Source: Roseibium album (lineage in GTDB: Bacteria; Pseudomonadota; Alphaproteobacteria; Rhizobiales; Stappiaceae). Taken from it: a stretch of DNA of 64,000 nt. Positions 21,136 to 30,205 of the stretch are shown here, piece after piece. Made by a program: the position numbers and the translations under genes. The stretch lies in NCBI GenBank assembly GCA_001404055.1, contig CXTY01000014.1:620001-684000 (forward strand), written 5' to 3'. The notes under the pieces were generated by a model. It was not told the DNA's origin. It did not search any database and saw only the letters and a list, made by a program, of their open reading frames with translations. The number at the start of each line of letters is the position of its first letter. The stretch's first letter is position 1.

Positions 21136-22040
21136 GAGATATTGGCGGTGCAAAGACACCGCCAATGACCCGGAGCCATGCCGAACGCACGTTTGAAGTG
21201 GCGGTTCATGTGGCTTTGATCGGAAAAACCACATTCAGCAGCAGCATCCGCCAAAGACAGACCCTTGTGTAGTGCCGATTTCACCCTCTCCAGGCGACGC
21301 ATGACCAGGTAACGATGTGGGCTGGTCCCAAATGCGACCCGGAATTGCCGGGACAGCGTAAAGCGATCCTGCTGGGCCAGAGCTTCCAGTTGCCCCATCC
21401 GTATCTGCTCGCTGCAACTCTCCCTCAGCAAATCGGCGCATTTTCTCAGCGCTTGCCAATCCAGAACCCCCTGCCTCAGATTGCGATTGTCGGCATGCCG
21501 GCCAAGACAGGCAGCAAGCTCAGCAAGCAATCCGTCACGTTTGAATGCGCCTAGCTCGTGGTCGATGTCTTCCAGCGCTTCAGCCAGGCTTTGCTGAAAC
21601 CGAACGTCACTCAAAACGGGGGATTTGACAAAGGGAAGTCCGGGCGCGGCTGCGCCTCCAAGAGCCTGTGCAACATGCTCAGGTTGAATATAGATCATGC
21701 GGTATCTGAGCCCCTGGTCGGTTCCTGCACCGCCGTCATGAAGTTCGTCCGGGTGAATCACAATGACCTGGCCTGGCAGGGAAGCTCTTTTCTCGCCACG
21801 GTACCCGAATGCCTGAACGCCGCTGATGGTCAATCCAATCGCATAGGTATCGTGGCGATGGGGATCGAACCCGATGCCGTGAAACCGAGCTTCGATCCGT
21901 TCAATCCCCGCTTCTGCTGGCGCCGCCCGGATTGAATCACTTTCAAGTCTGCACAAACGTTCAAGACCGGGGTCCGCAGCCGCCTCTATGCTCCGCCTGT
22001 TTTCCGTTTCCTGAAATCCACGCGTGGAGTTGTTGCGCAT
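21132..22040 (-). CDS. AraC-family transcriptional regulator
   Basis: The C-terminal ~100 residues carry two helix-turn-helix motifs ([20 protein letters not shown] and [20 protein letters not shown]). The N-terminal half is a cupin-like ligand domain ([20 protein letters not shown], then [18 protein letters not shown]). The start is unsure: the ATG at 22040 shares bases with the ATG of the divergent DUF2000 gene, and a TTG start about 26 codons in (near 21960) is possible. No good ribosome site is seen for the ATG. Ligand and targets are unknown; the neighbouring DUF2000 gene is a natural candidate target. Confidence 0.85.
   Translation of the reverse strand: MRNNSTRGFQETENRRSIEAAADPGLERLCRLESDSIRAAPAEAGIERIEARFHGIGFDPHRHDTYAIGLTISGVQAFGYRGEKRASLPGQVIVIHPDELHDGGAGTDQGLRYRMIYIQPEHVAQALGGAAAPGLPFVKSPVLSDVRFQQSLAEALEDIDHELGAFKRDGLLAELAACLGRHADNRNLRQGVLDWQALRKCADLLRESCSEQIRMGQLEALAQQDRFTLSRQFRVAFGTSPHRYLVMRRLERVKSALHKGLSLADAAAECGFSDQSHMNRHFKRAFGMAPGHWRCLCTANIS
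21141..21166. terminator. Perfect 10-bp hairpin at the parC / AraC convergent junction
   Basis: ATTGGCGGTG and CACCGCCAAT are separated by six bases, starting 5 bp after the parC stop and lying inside the last codons of the AraC gene. There is no T run on the plus strand, so it may act as an mRNA end stabiliser or a weak terminator. It also encodes the AraC C-terminus. Confidence 0.4.
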
Positions 22041-22446
22041 GTTCGAAACCAAATTTGTCGTTATTGTTCGTGAAGATCTTGCTGATTGGCAGAAACTCAA
22101 TGTCACCGCGTTTCTTGCAACCGGAGTTGCTGCTGCCAAACCGGATATCATTGGAGACGATTATCGCGACGCGGCTGGCAATGTCTACCATGCCATGAGC
22201 CGCCAGCCTATCATCGTCCTCAGCGCCAGTGCCGAGGTTATCGCCAAGATCCACCAGCGCACACTTCAGCGTGACGTCGATGCAAGTCTCTATGTCGAAG
22301 AAATGTTCACGACCGGACACGACGCCGACAATCGCGCTGCTTTTGCTGAATTTTCACCCGAAGAAGCGAAGGTTGTTGGTCTCGCCTATCACACCGACAA
22401 GAAGATTGCAGACAAGATTTCCAAAGGCGCGCGCATGCATACATGA
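22039..22446 (+). CDS. DUF2000 family protein
   Basis: The 135-residue protein starts [20 protein letters not shown] with GGAG nine bases upstream and includes MSRQPIIVLSASAEVIAKIH and a conserved end KVVGLAYHTDKKIADKISKG. DUF2000 proteins resemble peptidyl-tRNA hydrolase-like small folds, but no activity is established. It is divergent from the AraC gene, with start codons overlapping in the sequence CATG. Confidence 0.82.
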   Translation: MFETKFVVIVREDLADWQKLNVTAFLATGVAAAKPDIIGDDYRDAAGNVYHAMSRQPIIVLSASAEVIAKIHQRTLQRDVDASLYVEEMFTTGHDADNRAAFAEFSPEEAKVVGLAYHTDKKIADKISKGARMHT

Positions 22447-22533
22447 ATATCCTTTTCCAATGTTGGAAAGCGCCCTCGACGCAACACCCGTTCGCATGCA
22501 ATTTACATTGATACCAAAATACGGGGAGCATTG

Positions 22534-22692
22534 ATGACAAGGGTATTCACAAACAATGAGGGACAGCACATTGCTTTCAAAACAGCAAAAAGTTTGGCAA
22601 GCGATGCTATGAAGCAAAGCTGCCTTTTGTTGAACTTTCCAGGAAATCAGGATGAATTTGTTGAATTCGAAATCTGCCGAGCCACTTCATGA
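22534..22692 (+). CDS. Small ORF (52 aa), unknown, coupled to the thioesterase
   Basis: An ATG at 22534 follows GGGGAG with six bases between, and the reading frame runs 52 codons. Its stop TGA (22690-22692) overlaps the thioesterase ATG (22689) as ATGA, a classic coupling arrangement. The product begins MTRVFTNNEGQHIAFKTAKS and ends in EFEICRATS. It has no membrane segment or signal peptide, and I recognise no family. The thioesterase has a poor ribosome site of its own, which supports translation of this ORF. It could still be an untranslated leader. Confidence 0.5.
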   Translation: MTRVFTNNEGQHIAFKTAKSLASDAMKQSCLLLNFPGNQDEFVEFEICRATS

Positions 22693-23150
22693 ATATTGCC
22701 AACCAACCTGAAGCTGATCGGCCCGGGCCTCTACTTCGTCGTGATTTCAAGATCTTTCAGGAAATCCCCACACGTTGGATGGATGTGGACATCTATGGCC
22801 ACGTCAACAACGTACAGTATTTGAGCTTCTTCGATACTGCCGTAAACAGCTGGTATGTCGCCAACAACCTTCTTGACCCGGTCAGAAGCTCGGAGGTTTT
22901 TCTTGTCGTAGAAACAGGCTGCCATTACTTTGCCGAACTAACGTTTCCCGACGTCGTTTCAGCAGGTCTGAAAATTGAAAAACTCGGCTCAACCTCTGTG
23001 ATTTTTCGCGTTGGCTTGTTTGCTGGCAAAGCCGAAGAAACAGCCGCTCAAGGCAGGTTTGTTCATGTTCATGTTGATCGGACGACCAGGCGCCCGGTCC
23101 CGATTTCAGAACAAAAAAGATCAGTTCTGACAAAATTGATGGATGACTAG
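22689..23150 (+). CDS. Hotdog-fold acyl-CoA thioesterase (4HBT)
   Basis: The 153-residue protein has the 4HBT signature RWMDVDIYGHVNNVQYLSFF, with the active-site Asp before the conserved GHVNN. Such enzymes hydrolyse acyl-CoA esters; the acyl chain is unknown. The start lacks a clear ribosome site and overlaps the stop of the small ORF upstream, so translational coupling is likely. Confidence 0.85.
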   Translation: MNIANQPEADRPGPLLRRDFKIFQEIPTRWMDVDIYGHVNNVQYLSFFDTAVNSWYVANNLLDPVRSSEVFLVVETGCHYFAELTFPDVVSAGLKIEKLGSTSVIFRVGLFAGKAEETAAQGRFVHVHVDRTTRRPVPISEQKRSVLTKLMDD

Positions 23151-23333
23151 AACCTAATTCCTCAGCTGATCCCATCAGGTACGATACCCACAAGGTATCA
23201 ACGGGTTACACACAAAAGAGCGAGTTGTTGATCCCACAGGAAATACACAGGTAACTCACAACTTGTGCGCTGTTTTCCCACAGGAGGAAAGAAGTTCTGC
23301 ACTGCAAGTAGTTTGTACCGGCAGATTAGCAAT

Positions 23334-23813
23334 TCACCGGAGATTCTTCATCAAACGCGACTTCTCGCGCTGCCAATCGCGTTTCTTTTCAGTCTCTCGT
23401 TTGTCGTGCAGCTTTTTGCCTCGTGCCAACGCCAGTTCAAGCTTGGCACGCCCCTGCTCGTTGAAATAGAGCTTGAGGGGTACGATTGTCTTGCCGTCTT
23501 TCTGGACAGCACCTGCAAGTTTTCCAATTTCCCGCTTATGCAACAACAACTTACGCGGACGGCGCGGCTCGTGATTGAACCTGTTCGCTTGCAGGTATTC
23601 CGGTATATAAAAGTTATAGATCCAGATCTCACCGGAATGTTCGGCAGCATAAGACTCCGCAATATTGGCCTTGCCGTTGCGCAGGGACTTCACCTCGGTG
23701 CCTTTCAGCTCGATCCCTGCCTCAAACGTGTCTTCAATCTCGAAATTGAATCGGGCCTTCCGGTTGTCGGAGATGATTTTCCGTCCCGGAACGTCCCCTT
23801 TTTTCGGAGCCAT
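23334..23813 (-). CDS. smpB: SsrA-binding protein SmpB
   Basis: SmpB carries tmRNA to stalled ribosomes. The 159 residues hold the family phrases [39 protein letters not shown] and the basic C-terminal tail ([20 protein letters not shown]) that enters the mRNA channel. It lies 37 bp downstream of dapA on the same strand, the normal neighbourhood in alphaproteobacteria. No tmRNA gene is seen nearby. Confidence 0.95.
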   Translation of the reverse strand: MAPKKGDVPGRKIISDNRKARFNFEIEDTFEAGIELKGTEVKSLRNGKANIAESYAAEHSGEIWIYNFYIPEYLQANRFNHEPRRPRKLLLHKREIGKLAGAVQKDGKTIVPLKLYFNEQGRAKLELALARGKKLHDKRETEKKRDWQREKSRLMKNLR

Positions 23814-23850
23814 TTTTGTCCTTCAGGGTGCCTTGCACCTATTTTTCTTG

Positions 23851-24729
23851 TCAGTTGATCAAGCCGGCATGCGCCATTGCAGCCCGTATCTCAACTTTCG
23901 TTTCTTCGGTAATCGGTACCAATGGCAAGCGCAGGTCATCTTCAATCTTGCCAAGCAGCGAAAGAGCATATTTTGCACCAGTGGGGCTCGGTTCAAGGAA
24001 AAGAGCACGATGCAATGGTGCCAACCTATCCTGGTATTCCAGCGCCTTGCTGAAATCACCAGCCTGTGTGGCTGCCTGGAATTCTGCACATGCGCGCGGC
24101 GCCACATTTGCAGTGACAGAAATACAGCCAACACCACCATGTGCGTTAAAACCAAGAGCGGAGATATCTTCACCTGAAAGCTGAATGAATTCAGGTCCGC
24201 ACAGTTGGCGTTGGCGGCTCACTTTAGCGAGATCCGCTGTCGCGTCTTTCACACCCTTGATGTTCTCGCAGGTCTCATAAAGCTCTGCCATCGTTTCAGG
24301 TGTCATGTCGATAATCGACCTGCCGGGAATATTGTAGATGATGATCGGAAGTCCGACGGCATTGTTGATTGCTTGGTAGTGAGCCTTCAGACCAGCCTGA
24401 TTCGGCTTGTTGTAGTAAGGCGTTACCACCAGAAGAGCGTCAGCGCCTGCTTTTTCCGCATGCTGCGCAAAATCGATGGCTTCGATCGTGTTGTTTGATC
24501 CGGCACCGGCAATTACCCGCACACGACCAGCAGCAGCTTCAATGCAAAGCTCAATGACCCGCTTATGCTCGTCGTGGGTCAACGTCGGGCTTTCGCCGGT
24601 TGTGCCAACTGGCACCAGACCCGTGGAGCCTTCAGAAATCTGCCATTCCACAAAGTTCTGAAACCGTTTCTCATCAAGCGCTCCGTCCTTAAACGGGGTA
24701 ATCAGCGCTGGAATGGAGCCTTTGAACAT
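23851..24729 (-). CDS. dapA: 4-hydroxy-tetrahydrodipicolinate synthase
   Basis: It condenses pyruvate with aspartate semialdehyde on the way to lysine and diaminopimelate. The Schiff-base lysine is K161 (IKGVK161DATAD), the catalytic tyrosine Y132 (IIIY132NIPGR), and Thr43-Thr44 lie in VGTTGES. The 292-residue TIM-barrel length is standard. It precedes smpB. Confidence 0.94.
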   Translation of the reverse strand: MFKGSIPALITPFKDGALDEKRFQNFVEWQISEGSTGLVPVGTTGESPTLTHDEHKRVIELCIEAAAGRVRVIAGAGSNNTIEAIDFAQHAEKAGADALLVVTPYYNKPNQAGLKAHYQAINNAVGLPIIIYNIPGRSIIDMTPETMAELYETCENIKGVKDATADLAKVSRQRQLCGPEFIQLSGEDISALGFNAHGGVGCISVTANVAPRACAEFQAATQAGDFSKALEYQDRLAPLHRALFLEPSPTGAKYALSLLGKIEDDLRLPLVPITEETKVEIRAAMAHAGLIN

Positions 24730-24975
24730 TGTGGTTTCCTCTTGGATGAACTTGTAACTTCGCCGGTTGAACCGTTACCGGAATTCGTTGGAGGCGCAAC
24801 ATACTCATCTGCACGTCAAGGAGCAATGCTCGCATTGCCATTCTAAAGCTGCATCGCGAAATTTCTCTGGTGGATTGCGTTTTTTGGGAGACACTGTGGC
24901 CCGATTTACCCGGTTTAAGGCCCTCTGATGGTTGGCAGTCACCCTGAAATTTCATTATCTATTTGAATTCGAAAA
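24730..24975. other. Divergent gap between dapA and the alpha/beta hydrolase
   Basis: This 246-bp gap holds the start regions of both genes. No ORF with a ribosome site, no clear palindrome and no RNA gene are seen. Confidence 0.5.
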
Positions 24976-25938
24976 ATGCCTGCAACGGAGCTGAAAACAG
25001 CCATGCCATCCGCACCTCATGAAATCCTTCCAGGCAACACTGGTAACCGCAATCAAAGCTCAACAGCGTTTACCTGGACTGCACCTGATGGGCTCATGCT
25101 CGCAGGAGAACACTGGGCACCCAAAAACGATGATCTGCAGATTGTTGAGACATCGATACAAGTCCTTTGTCTTCCCGGCCTTTCGAGAAACACGCGCGAT
25201 TTCCACGACATAGCATCGTTTCTGCAGTCTGCTGGTCACCACGTATACGCCCTAGATTATCGGGGCCGCGGGAATAGCGACTGGGACAAGGACTGGAATA
25301 ACTACTCGTTACCGGTTGAAGCAGGCGACATCGACACTGCGATCGAACTGCTCGAGCTTGAACGGTTTGCACTTCTTGGAACTTCACGGGGTGGATTGCA
25401 CGCTCTTGCAATGGCGGATCGGTATCCAGCCGAACGCATGGCCGCTGTGATCTTCAACGATGTTGGGCCACGCATCGAGAGGTCAGCAATCAAACGGATT
25501 GCTGCTTCTATTGGTCAGAAAATGAAATTCTCGTCACTTGAAGGCGTAGCGGAGCACCAAAGAAATTCACTCGGCCCACAGTTTCCAGCTTTTTCCGAGG
25601 ACGATTGGTACAAACTCGCCGAACAGTTGGCTACCTGCCACGAGACTCAGACCGTTCTGGATTACGACCCAAATCTTGCGCACATGTTCAACGACCTCGA
25701 TGACGAAACGCCTTTACCAGAGCTTTGGCCTTATTATGAAAAGCTAACGGATCGACCGGTGCTCGTTGTTCGTGGGGAACATTCGGATCTTCTGAGCATA
25801 ACAACCGGTGAGCGCATGCTGGACATGCATTCTGGTGCGGTGATGAAGACCATTCCAGGTCAAGGTCATGCACCAGTGTTGTGGGAACCAGAAACGCATG
25901 ATTTCATTGAGAGTTTTCTGAAAAATTCGATCTCTTAG
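24976..25938 (+). CDS. Alpha/beta hydrolase
   Basis: The 320-residue protein has a classic alpha/beta-hydrolase core: the oxyanion segment LCLPGLSRNTRDF, ALDYRGRGNSDW, nucleophile elbow GTS137RGG, a late acidic residue in RGEHSDLLS and His in PGQGHAP. The sequence is of the general esterase/lyase type, and the substrate cannot be named. The ATG at 24976 is used; the in-frame ATG at 25003 is an alternative. No operon partner is evident. Confidence 0.85.
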   Translation: MPATELKTAMPSAPHEILPGNTGNRNQSSTAFTWTAPDGLMLAGEHWAPKNDDLQIVETSIQVLCLPGLSRNTRDFHDIASFLQSAGHHVYALDYRGRGNSDWDKDWNNYSLPVEAGDIDTAIELLELERFALLGTSRGGLHALAMADRYPAERMAAVIFNDVGPRIERSAIKRIAASIGQKMKFSSLEGVAEHQRNSLGPQFPAFSEDDWYKLAEQLATCHETQTVLDYDPNLAHMFNDLDDETPLPELWPYYEKLTDRPVLVVRGEHSDLLSITTGERMLDMHSGAVMKTIPGQGHAPVLWEPETHDFIESFLKNSIS

Positions 25939-26065
25939 ACGACAACACTTTCGGGTGAAGCAAATCAATATGTAAAGATGCCTGTTCCAAGCATCCGAGA
26001 GCCATTAGTTCGTCCAACGAAACAAGCTGCTCTAAATGCGGTGTCAGATTTTCTCAAGTCGTCCA

Positions 26066-26097
26066 AACAAAAGAAAACCCGGCGTTACCGCCGGGTT
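26066..26097 (-). terminator. Intrinsic terminator of the porin gene
   Basis: On the minus strand AACCCGGCG-GTAA-CGCCGGGTT (complement of 26076-26097, with a slightly longer stem) is followed by TTTTCTTTTG. It lies 28 bp beyond the porin stop. Confidence 0.8.
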
Positions 26098-26124
26098 CTC
26101 CATCAAACCTCGAGAGAGGGATGA

Positions 26125-27285
26125 TTAGAATGTGCGCTGCAGACGTACACCGAAGAGCAACTCATCAAAGCTTGCAGAGTTGTCCGGGTCAACAGATGCG
26201 TAACCAACGTCAGCACCAATTGCGAAACCGGAAACCGGCGACCACTGTACGGAACCGTCGATTGCCCAACGGTTGAAGTCGACGTTTGTGCCACCCTGAT
26301 CAACATCCATGTAGGAACCGTCAAGTGCGAGACCAACAGTGGAAGTTGCCTGGATGTAGGCACCAGCGGACAGAGAGTAACCCGTGGAAGTGTCGCCGTT
26401 GGAACCGTAGTCGGTTACAGCAGTTGTACCTTCGAGGGAGTTGGTTCCGATGTAGGACAGTGCACCGTCAGCATAGAAGCCCTGGAAGTAGATGTTGGAA
26501 CCGGAGTTCGCCATCGGCAGGTTGAACTTCACGCCGGCGCCGATTGCCCAGCCGAAGCTGTCTTCAGAGCCAGTTGCGTTTGTGCTGTTGAATGCAGCAG
26601 ACGGGTAAACCTGGTGCAGAGCACCGGAAAGCTGTGCAGAACCCCAACCCTGGGAAACACCAAGAGCACCGACGAGGTCAGGAGCACGTGTACCGCCGTA
26701 GGTGCCAACTTCACGTCCGGAACGATCTTCAACAGCGATCGTAGCAGAGAAACCGTTGCCGAATGCAGCGGTGTAAGCCAACTGGTTCAGAGTTGAATCC
26801 GACCAATCACGAGAGACAACACCCATAAAGGTCTGACCAGTGAAGATGTCGAAGTTTGAACCGAGACGACCAGCGGTCAAACCGCCCCACTGAATGTAGG
26901 CGTTGTCAAGGCTTGCGGTGTTTCCGCCGTTGCTGTCGGAAGCGTACATTGCAACATATGCGCGCAGGGTACCGAATTCAGTAGCCGTGCGAGCGTCGAG
27001 GTACAAGTAACCACGAGCCAGCCAAGAGTAGCCGTCCGAGTCACGGTTGCGCCATGCGCTGGATGCGTTGTCCAGAACGTTGTTGACAACGAACTGTGTA
27101 CGAACACGGCCACCAACACGCAGGCAAGTTTCTGTGCCCGGGATGTAGTAGAAGCGTGCGCCGTATGCGTCACATACGCGAACGTAATCGACAGGCTCCG
27201 GAGCAACCGGAAGATCGGCTGCCTGGGCGGTGGATGCAGTAGCTACGGCTGCTGCGCCGAGCATCATGCTCTTAAAAAGTTTCAT
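26125..27285 (-). CDS. Outer-membrane porin, alphaproteobacterial Porin_2 family
   Basis: The ATG at 27285 follows GGAGGT. The 386-residue precursor has a signal peptide (MKLFKSMMLGAAAVATASTA, cleaved near AQA-ADLP), the family start ADLPVAPEPVDYVRVCDAYG with CLRVGGRVRTQF, alternating beta-strand patterns, and a C-terminal phenylalanine (LQRTF). It belongs with Omp2a/Omp2b-type general porins. A degenerate copy of its 3-prime end lies upstream at 27733-28040, and a 37-bp identical stretch joins the two. Confidence 0.92.
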   Translation of the reverse strand: MKLFKSMMLGAAAVATASTAQAADLPVAPEPVDYVRVCDAYGARFYYIPGTETCLRVGGRVRTQFVVNNVLDNASSAWRNRDSDGYSWLARGYLYLDARTATEFGTLRAYVAMYASDSNGGNTASLDNAYIQWGGLTAGRLGSNFDIFTGQTFMGVVSRDWSDSTLNQLAYTAAFGNGFSATIAVEDRSGREVGTYGGTRAPDLVGALGVSQGWGSAQLSGALHQVYPSAAFNSTNATGSEDSFGWAIGAGVKFNLPMANSGSNIYFQGFYADGALSYIGTNSLEGTTAVTDYGSNGDTSTGYSLSAGAYIQATSTVGLALDGSYMDVDQGGTNVDFNRWAIDGSVQWSPVSGFAIGADVGYASVDPDNSASFDELLFGVRLQRTF

Positions 27286-27732
27286 ATCTGACCTCCAATC
27301 AGTCATATCAATTGGTGCAAGTTAGAAGCACCATTGTCCCCGCGAATAATTTCTGTGTTTGCTTCCGACCGGAGGTTGGATGTCCGAGGTATGCAAACCA
27401 GTGCGGCCCGAAGCCGCTCGCATGAGTGACCATACGCATCCAGTTTTCTGGATCAACACTGAATACGGTTTGACCGCCCGTAGACGCTGCTTTCAAAAAC
27501 CGGTGTTGCGCGAATGTCACAAAAACAGGTGAGATCTTTAGGTTTTGTTAGGGAATACGGTCCTGAACGGCCTCGATCCACGGGTACAACACATCATTGC
27601 CGCAACGGGAACTACACTTTCTTGATCGTTTAATGCAGAATCAAAAAAGGGACGGCCCGGCAGATTGGAACCTGCCGGGCCGCATGACTGACTGGAGTGC
27701 AGAGAGTGACAGTCAGATTTCCAATCAAATGA
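27286..27732. other. Region upstream of the porin gene
   Basis: This 447-bp stretch holds the long leader and presumably the promoter of the porin gene, then the terminator of the porin pseudogene at 27643-27682. A 70-codon minus-strand reading within it has no ribosome site or recognisable product. Confidence 0.5.
27643..27682 (-). terminator. Strong intrinsic terminator kept downstream of the porin pseudogene
   Basis: CGGCCCGGCAG (27653-27663) pairs perfectly with CTGCCGGGCCG (27672-27682). On the minus strand the stem is followed by TCCCTTTTTTGA. It lies 51 bp beyond the pseudogene stop, similar in position to the terminator of the intact porin. Confidence 0.8.
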
Positions 27733-28040
27733 TTAGAATGTGCGCTGCAGACGTACACCGAAGAGTAGTTCGTCCAGATCACCAACTTTGTCAGCATCGG
27801 TGTTCTAGCAACCAACGTCGGCGCCGATCGCGAAGCCGGAAACCAGTACCTACTGTACGGAACCGTCGATTGAACAACGAGTAATGTCTGAGTTGAAGCC
27901 TTTACTATCGACTCTCATGTATGAACTATCAAGAGCCAAGCCAACAGTCGAGGTCGCCCTGCACGTAGGTGGCCCAATCGCAAAGAGGGTGGCGAAAGTT
28001 GCACGAGCAATTCGTCGCAACCGGTGCAGAGCACCCCAGA
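27733..28040 (-). pseudogene. Decayed copy of the porin gene (3-prime fragment)
   Basis: The stretch mirrors the C-terminal part of the porin at 26125-26400: the first 37 bp from the stop codon side are identical, and TGTACGGAACCGTCGATTG recurs in both. After about 27975 the match jumps to a region near 26610 (GGTGCAGAGCACC), so some 200 bp are deleted. Several in-frame stops break the reading frame, and no start region remains. This is the remnant of a tandem second porin, as is common for omp2-type loci. Confidence 0.8.
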
Positions 28041-28064
28041 TATATGCTTGTTAGAAAAAGATAA

Positions 28065-30194
28065 TCAGCGTAACAGCACTGTGATCTTTGCACTGGTCCC
28101 GTTGGCATCCAGGATCGTCACATTTGTAAAACCAGGTGTTTCTGGTTGCCAGGTAAGCTGTCGTTTTCGCGTTTTCTGGGACAACGGCGCGCCATTTATG
28201 AGGACAAAATATGGCCTCACCCCTCCCTTGAACTTCACGACCAGCGGCTGAGAAGACCCCGATTGGCCTGGTTTTTCAGAAATCCCCAGATCGAGCTCTG
28301 CTCCATTCGGCGGATAGGAGATCTGTAAAGCTTCTCCCTCGCGCCTGTTTTCAGGACGCCCCGGAAGTCTCGCAAAACGAAGAGGCTCCGGTATTTTTCT
28401 TGAAAGTGCGCTTAACGCTCCAGTTGGCGCCTCTCTCAGTGGCACGCGATCAGCGCCAAGCTTTTGAAAGACATCAAATAGCAAAGGTACTGCAGCTTTC
28501 GCTCCTGTTTCTCCGGGAACCGGAGAGCCGTCTGGGCGTCCAAGCCAGACAGCTACAGTGTACCGACCGTCGTAACCGACCGCCCAAGCGTCTCTGTACC
28601 CGTAAGCTGTACCGGTCTTGTAAGCGATGCTCGAGGTTTCAGCGCCCAACGCTTGAGGTAGCCCTGATAGAATGTCGCCTACGAACCACGCTGCCTTACC
28701 TGAAAGAACTTGACCCGGTTTGGGTGCCGCGTCCGAAGCCTTGCAGTCTTTCCGACAAACCGTCAACGAAACGGGCCTGCCCCCTCTTCCAAGAGAAGCA
28801 TAGGCCTGCGTCAAATCCTTAAGAGACATGCCTAGCCCCCCGAGACTTATTGCCAGTCCAGGAGATGTGCCTTCTTTCAATGCCGGACGAATGCCAGCCC
28901 TTTTCAGCCGGGCTATCAATCTTGCCGGACCGACCGCTTCCAGCAATTGTACAGCGGGTGTGTTCAAGGATAATTGCAAGGCTTCGCGCAGCGTGACTGT
29001 TCCCTGATAGGCCTGATCGAAATTGGTCGGCTGGTATCCACCGATGTCTGTTGGACGATCAACGATGTAACTCTCCGGAAGACCTATTCCCTCCTCAAAC
29101 GCGAGGCCGTAGATGAACGGTTTCAGGGTTGATCCCGGCGAACGGATCGCCCGCGTCATATCAATATGTCCCAATCGGTCGCTATCCAGCAGGTTGGGTG
29201 CACCGATACTGGCCAGGATTTCGCCGTTCTGATGATCCGCGACCATGATTGCAAGGGAGACCGGCGCGGCGTAGGCGCTGATTTTCTGGCGCGCCAGTTT
29301 TTCAAGCGAAGATTGCAGCTCCCGATCAAGCGTCAAGAGATGCTTGATCTTCTCAGGTGCCGCAAACCGTGCACGCCGGCTTTCATGGGGCGCAAGAAGA
29401 GGCATTGCGTATCTTTTAGCGCGGATAGGTTCGCTGGCCGCAGCGTCTGCCTCCTCTCTTTCAAGCACGCCTGCCTCCACGGCACGCGCCAGAACCCGGT
29501 TACGAGCAATTTTTGCATTTTCAGGCGATTTGTCTGGCCGACGAGCTTCAGGGCTTTGAGGCAAGGCCACAAGCAACGCAGCCTCAGCGGGTGTCAGACG
29601 TCGCGGCTCCTTGCCAAACCAGGTCAGGCTGGCAGCCCGAACCCCTTCCAGATTGCCGCCAAAGGGCGCACGAAGCAGGTAGACCTGCAGGATTTCATCT
29701 TTGGTGAAACCGCGTTCGAGTTGCACAGCCTTGAGCATCTGCTCGTATTTGCGCGTAAATGTCTTGGTAGGTGTCTCGCTCAGCAGTCTGGCGACCTGCA
29801 TTGTCAACGTTGAGCCACCGGAAACAATGCGCCCGTGCCTGACGCTATACACACCAGACCGAACCAGAGCCCGAATATCGATTCCATCATGCTTAAAGAA
29901 GCGCTTGTCTTCGAAAGCGAGCAACATCTTGATGTAGAGCGGATCAACATCTTCCAGCTCTACCGGCAATCGCCACTTTTCATCCTGACTGGTGAAAGCC
30001 CTTAAGAGCCTGTCATTCCGGTCAAGAACCACCACAGAAAGAGAAAGATCCGTGATCTGAGGCAGGGGTTGAAGAACATTGAAGTCTTTTCGGACCTTCA
30101 ACCCCGACCCCACGGCCAGAAAAGCCACAGCGATTCCAGCAACAGCACTCCACTGCCGCCATCTTTGCCACTTCTTTCCTGGCCCTTTATTCAT
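28065..30194 (-). CDS. pbpC: Penicillin-binding protein 1C
   Basis: This bifunctional inner-membrane peptidoglycan synthase has 709 residues: an N-terminal anchor (about 15-31), a glycosyltransferase domain with catalytic Glu95 (AFE95DKRFFKHDGID) and GGSTLTMQ, and a transpeptidase domain with Ser355xxLys358 (SPGSTLKPF), SLN at 409-411 and KTGTA at 526-530. The C-terminal ~90 residues form the BiPBP_C domain typical of PBP1C. It lies 11 bp downstream of the alpha-2-macroglobulin gene, the same pairing as yfhM-pbpC in E. coli. Confidence 0.94.
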   Translation of the reverse strand: MNKGPGKKWQRWRQWSAVAGIAVAFLAVGSGLKVRKDFNVLQPLPQITDLSLSVVVLDRNDRLLRAFTSQDEKWRLPVELEDVDPLYIKMLLAFEDKRFFKHDGIDIRALVRSGVYSVRHGRIVSGGSTLTMQVARLLSETPTKTFTRKYEQMLKAVQLERGFTKDEILQVYLLRAPFGGNLEGVRAASLTWFGKEPRRLTPAEAALLVALPQSPEARRPDKSPENAKIARNRVLARAVEAGVLEREEADAAASEPIRAKRYAMPLLAPHESRRARFAAPEKIKHLLTLDRELQSSLEKLARQKISAYAAPVSLAIMVADHQNGEILASIGAPNLLDSDRLGHIDMTRAIRSPGSTLKPFIYGLAFEEGIGLPESYIVDRPTDIGGYQPTNFDQAYQGTVTLREALQLSLNTPAVQLLEAVGPARLIARLKRAGIRPALKEGTSPGLAISLGGLGMSLKDLTQAYASLGRGGRPVSLTVCRKDCKASDAAPKPGQVLSGKAAWFVGDILSGLPQALGAETSSIAYKTGTAYGYRDAWAVGYDGRYTVAVWLGRPDGSPVPGETGAKAAVPLLFDVFQKLGADRVPLREAPTGALSALSRKIPEPLRFARLPGRPENRREGEALQISYPPNGAELDLGISEKPGQSGSSQPLVVKFKGGVRPYFVLINGAPLSQKTRKRQLTWQPETPGFTNVTILDANGTSAKITVLLR

Positions 30195-30205
30195 CGCCAG
30201 CAGCC

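Noticed and set aside
23183-23199. Short hairpin GATACC-CACAA-GGTATC between the thioesterase and smpB
   Set aside because: A 6-bp stem with no T run in either direction; too weak to call a terminator.
23151-23333. Possible tmRNA gene near smpB
   Set aside because: No tRNA-like ends or tag reading frame are recognisable in this short gap.
27308-27520. 70-codon minus-strand frame upstream of the porin
   Set aside because: No ribosome site, no family features, and it lies in the porin leader region.
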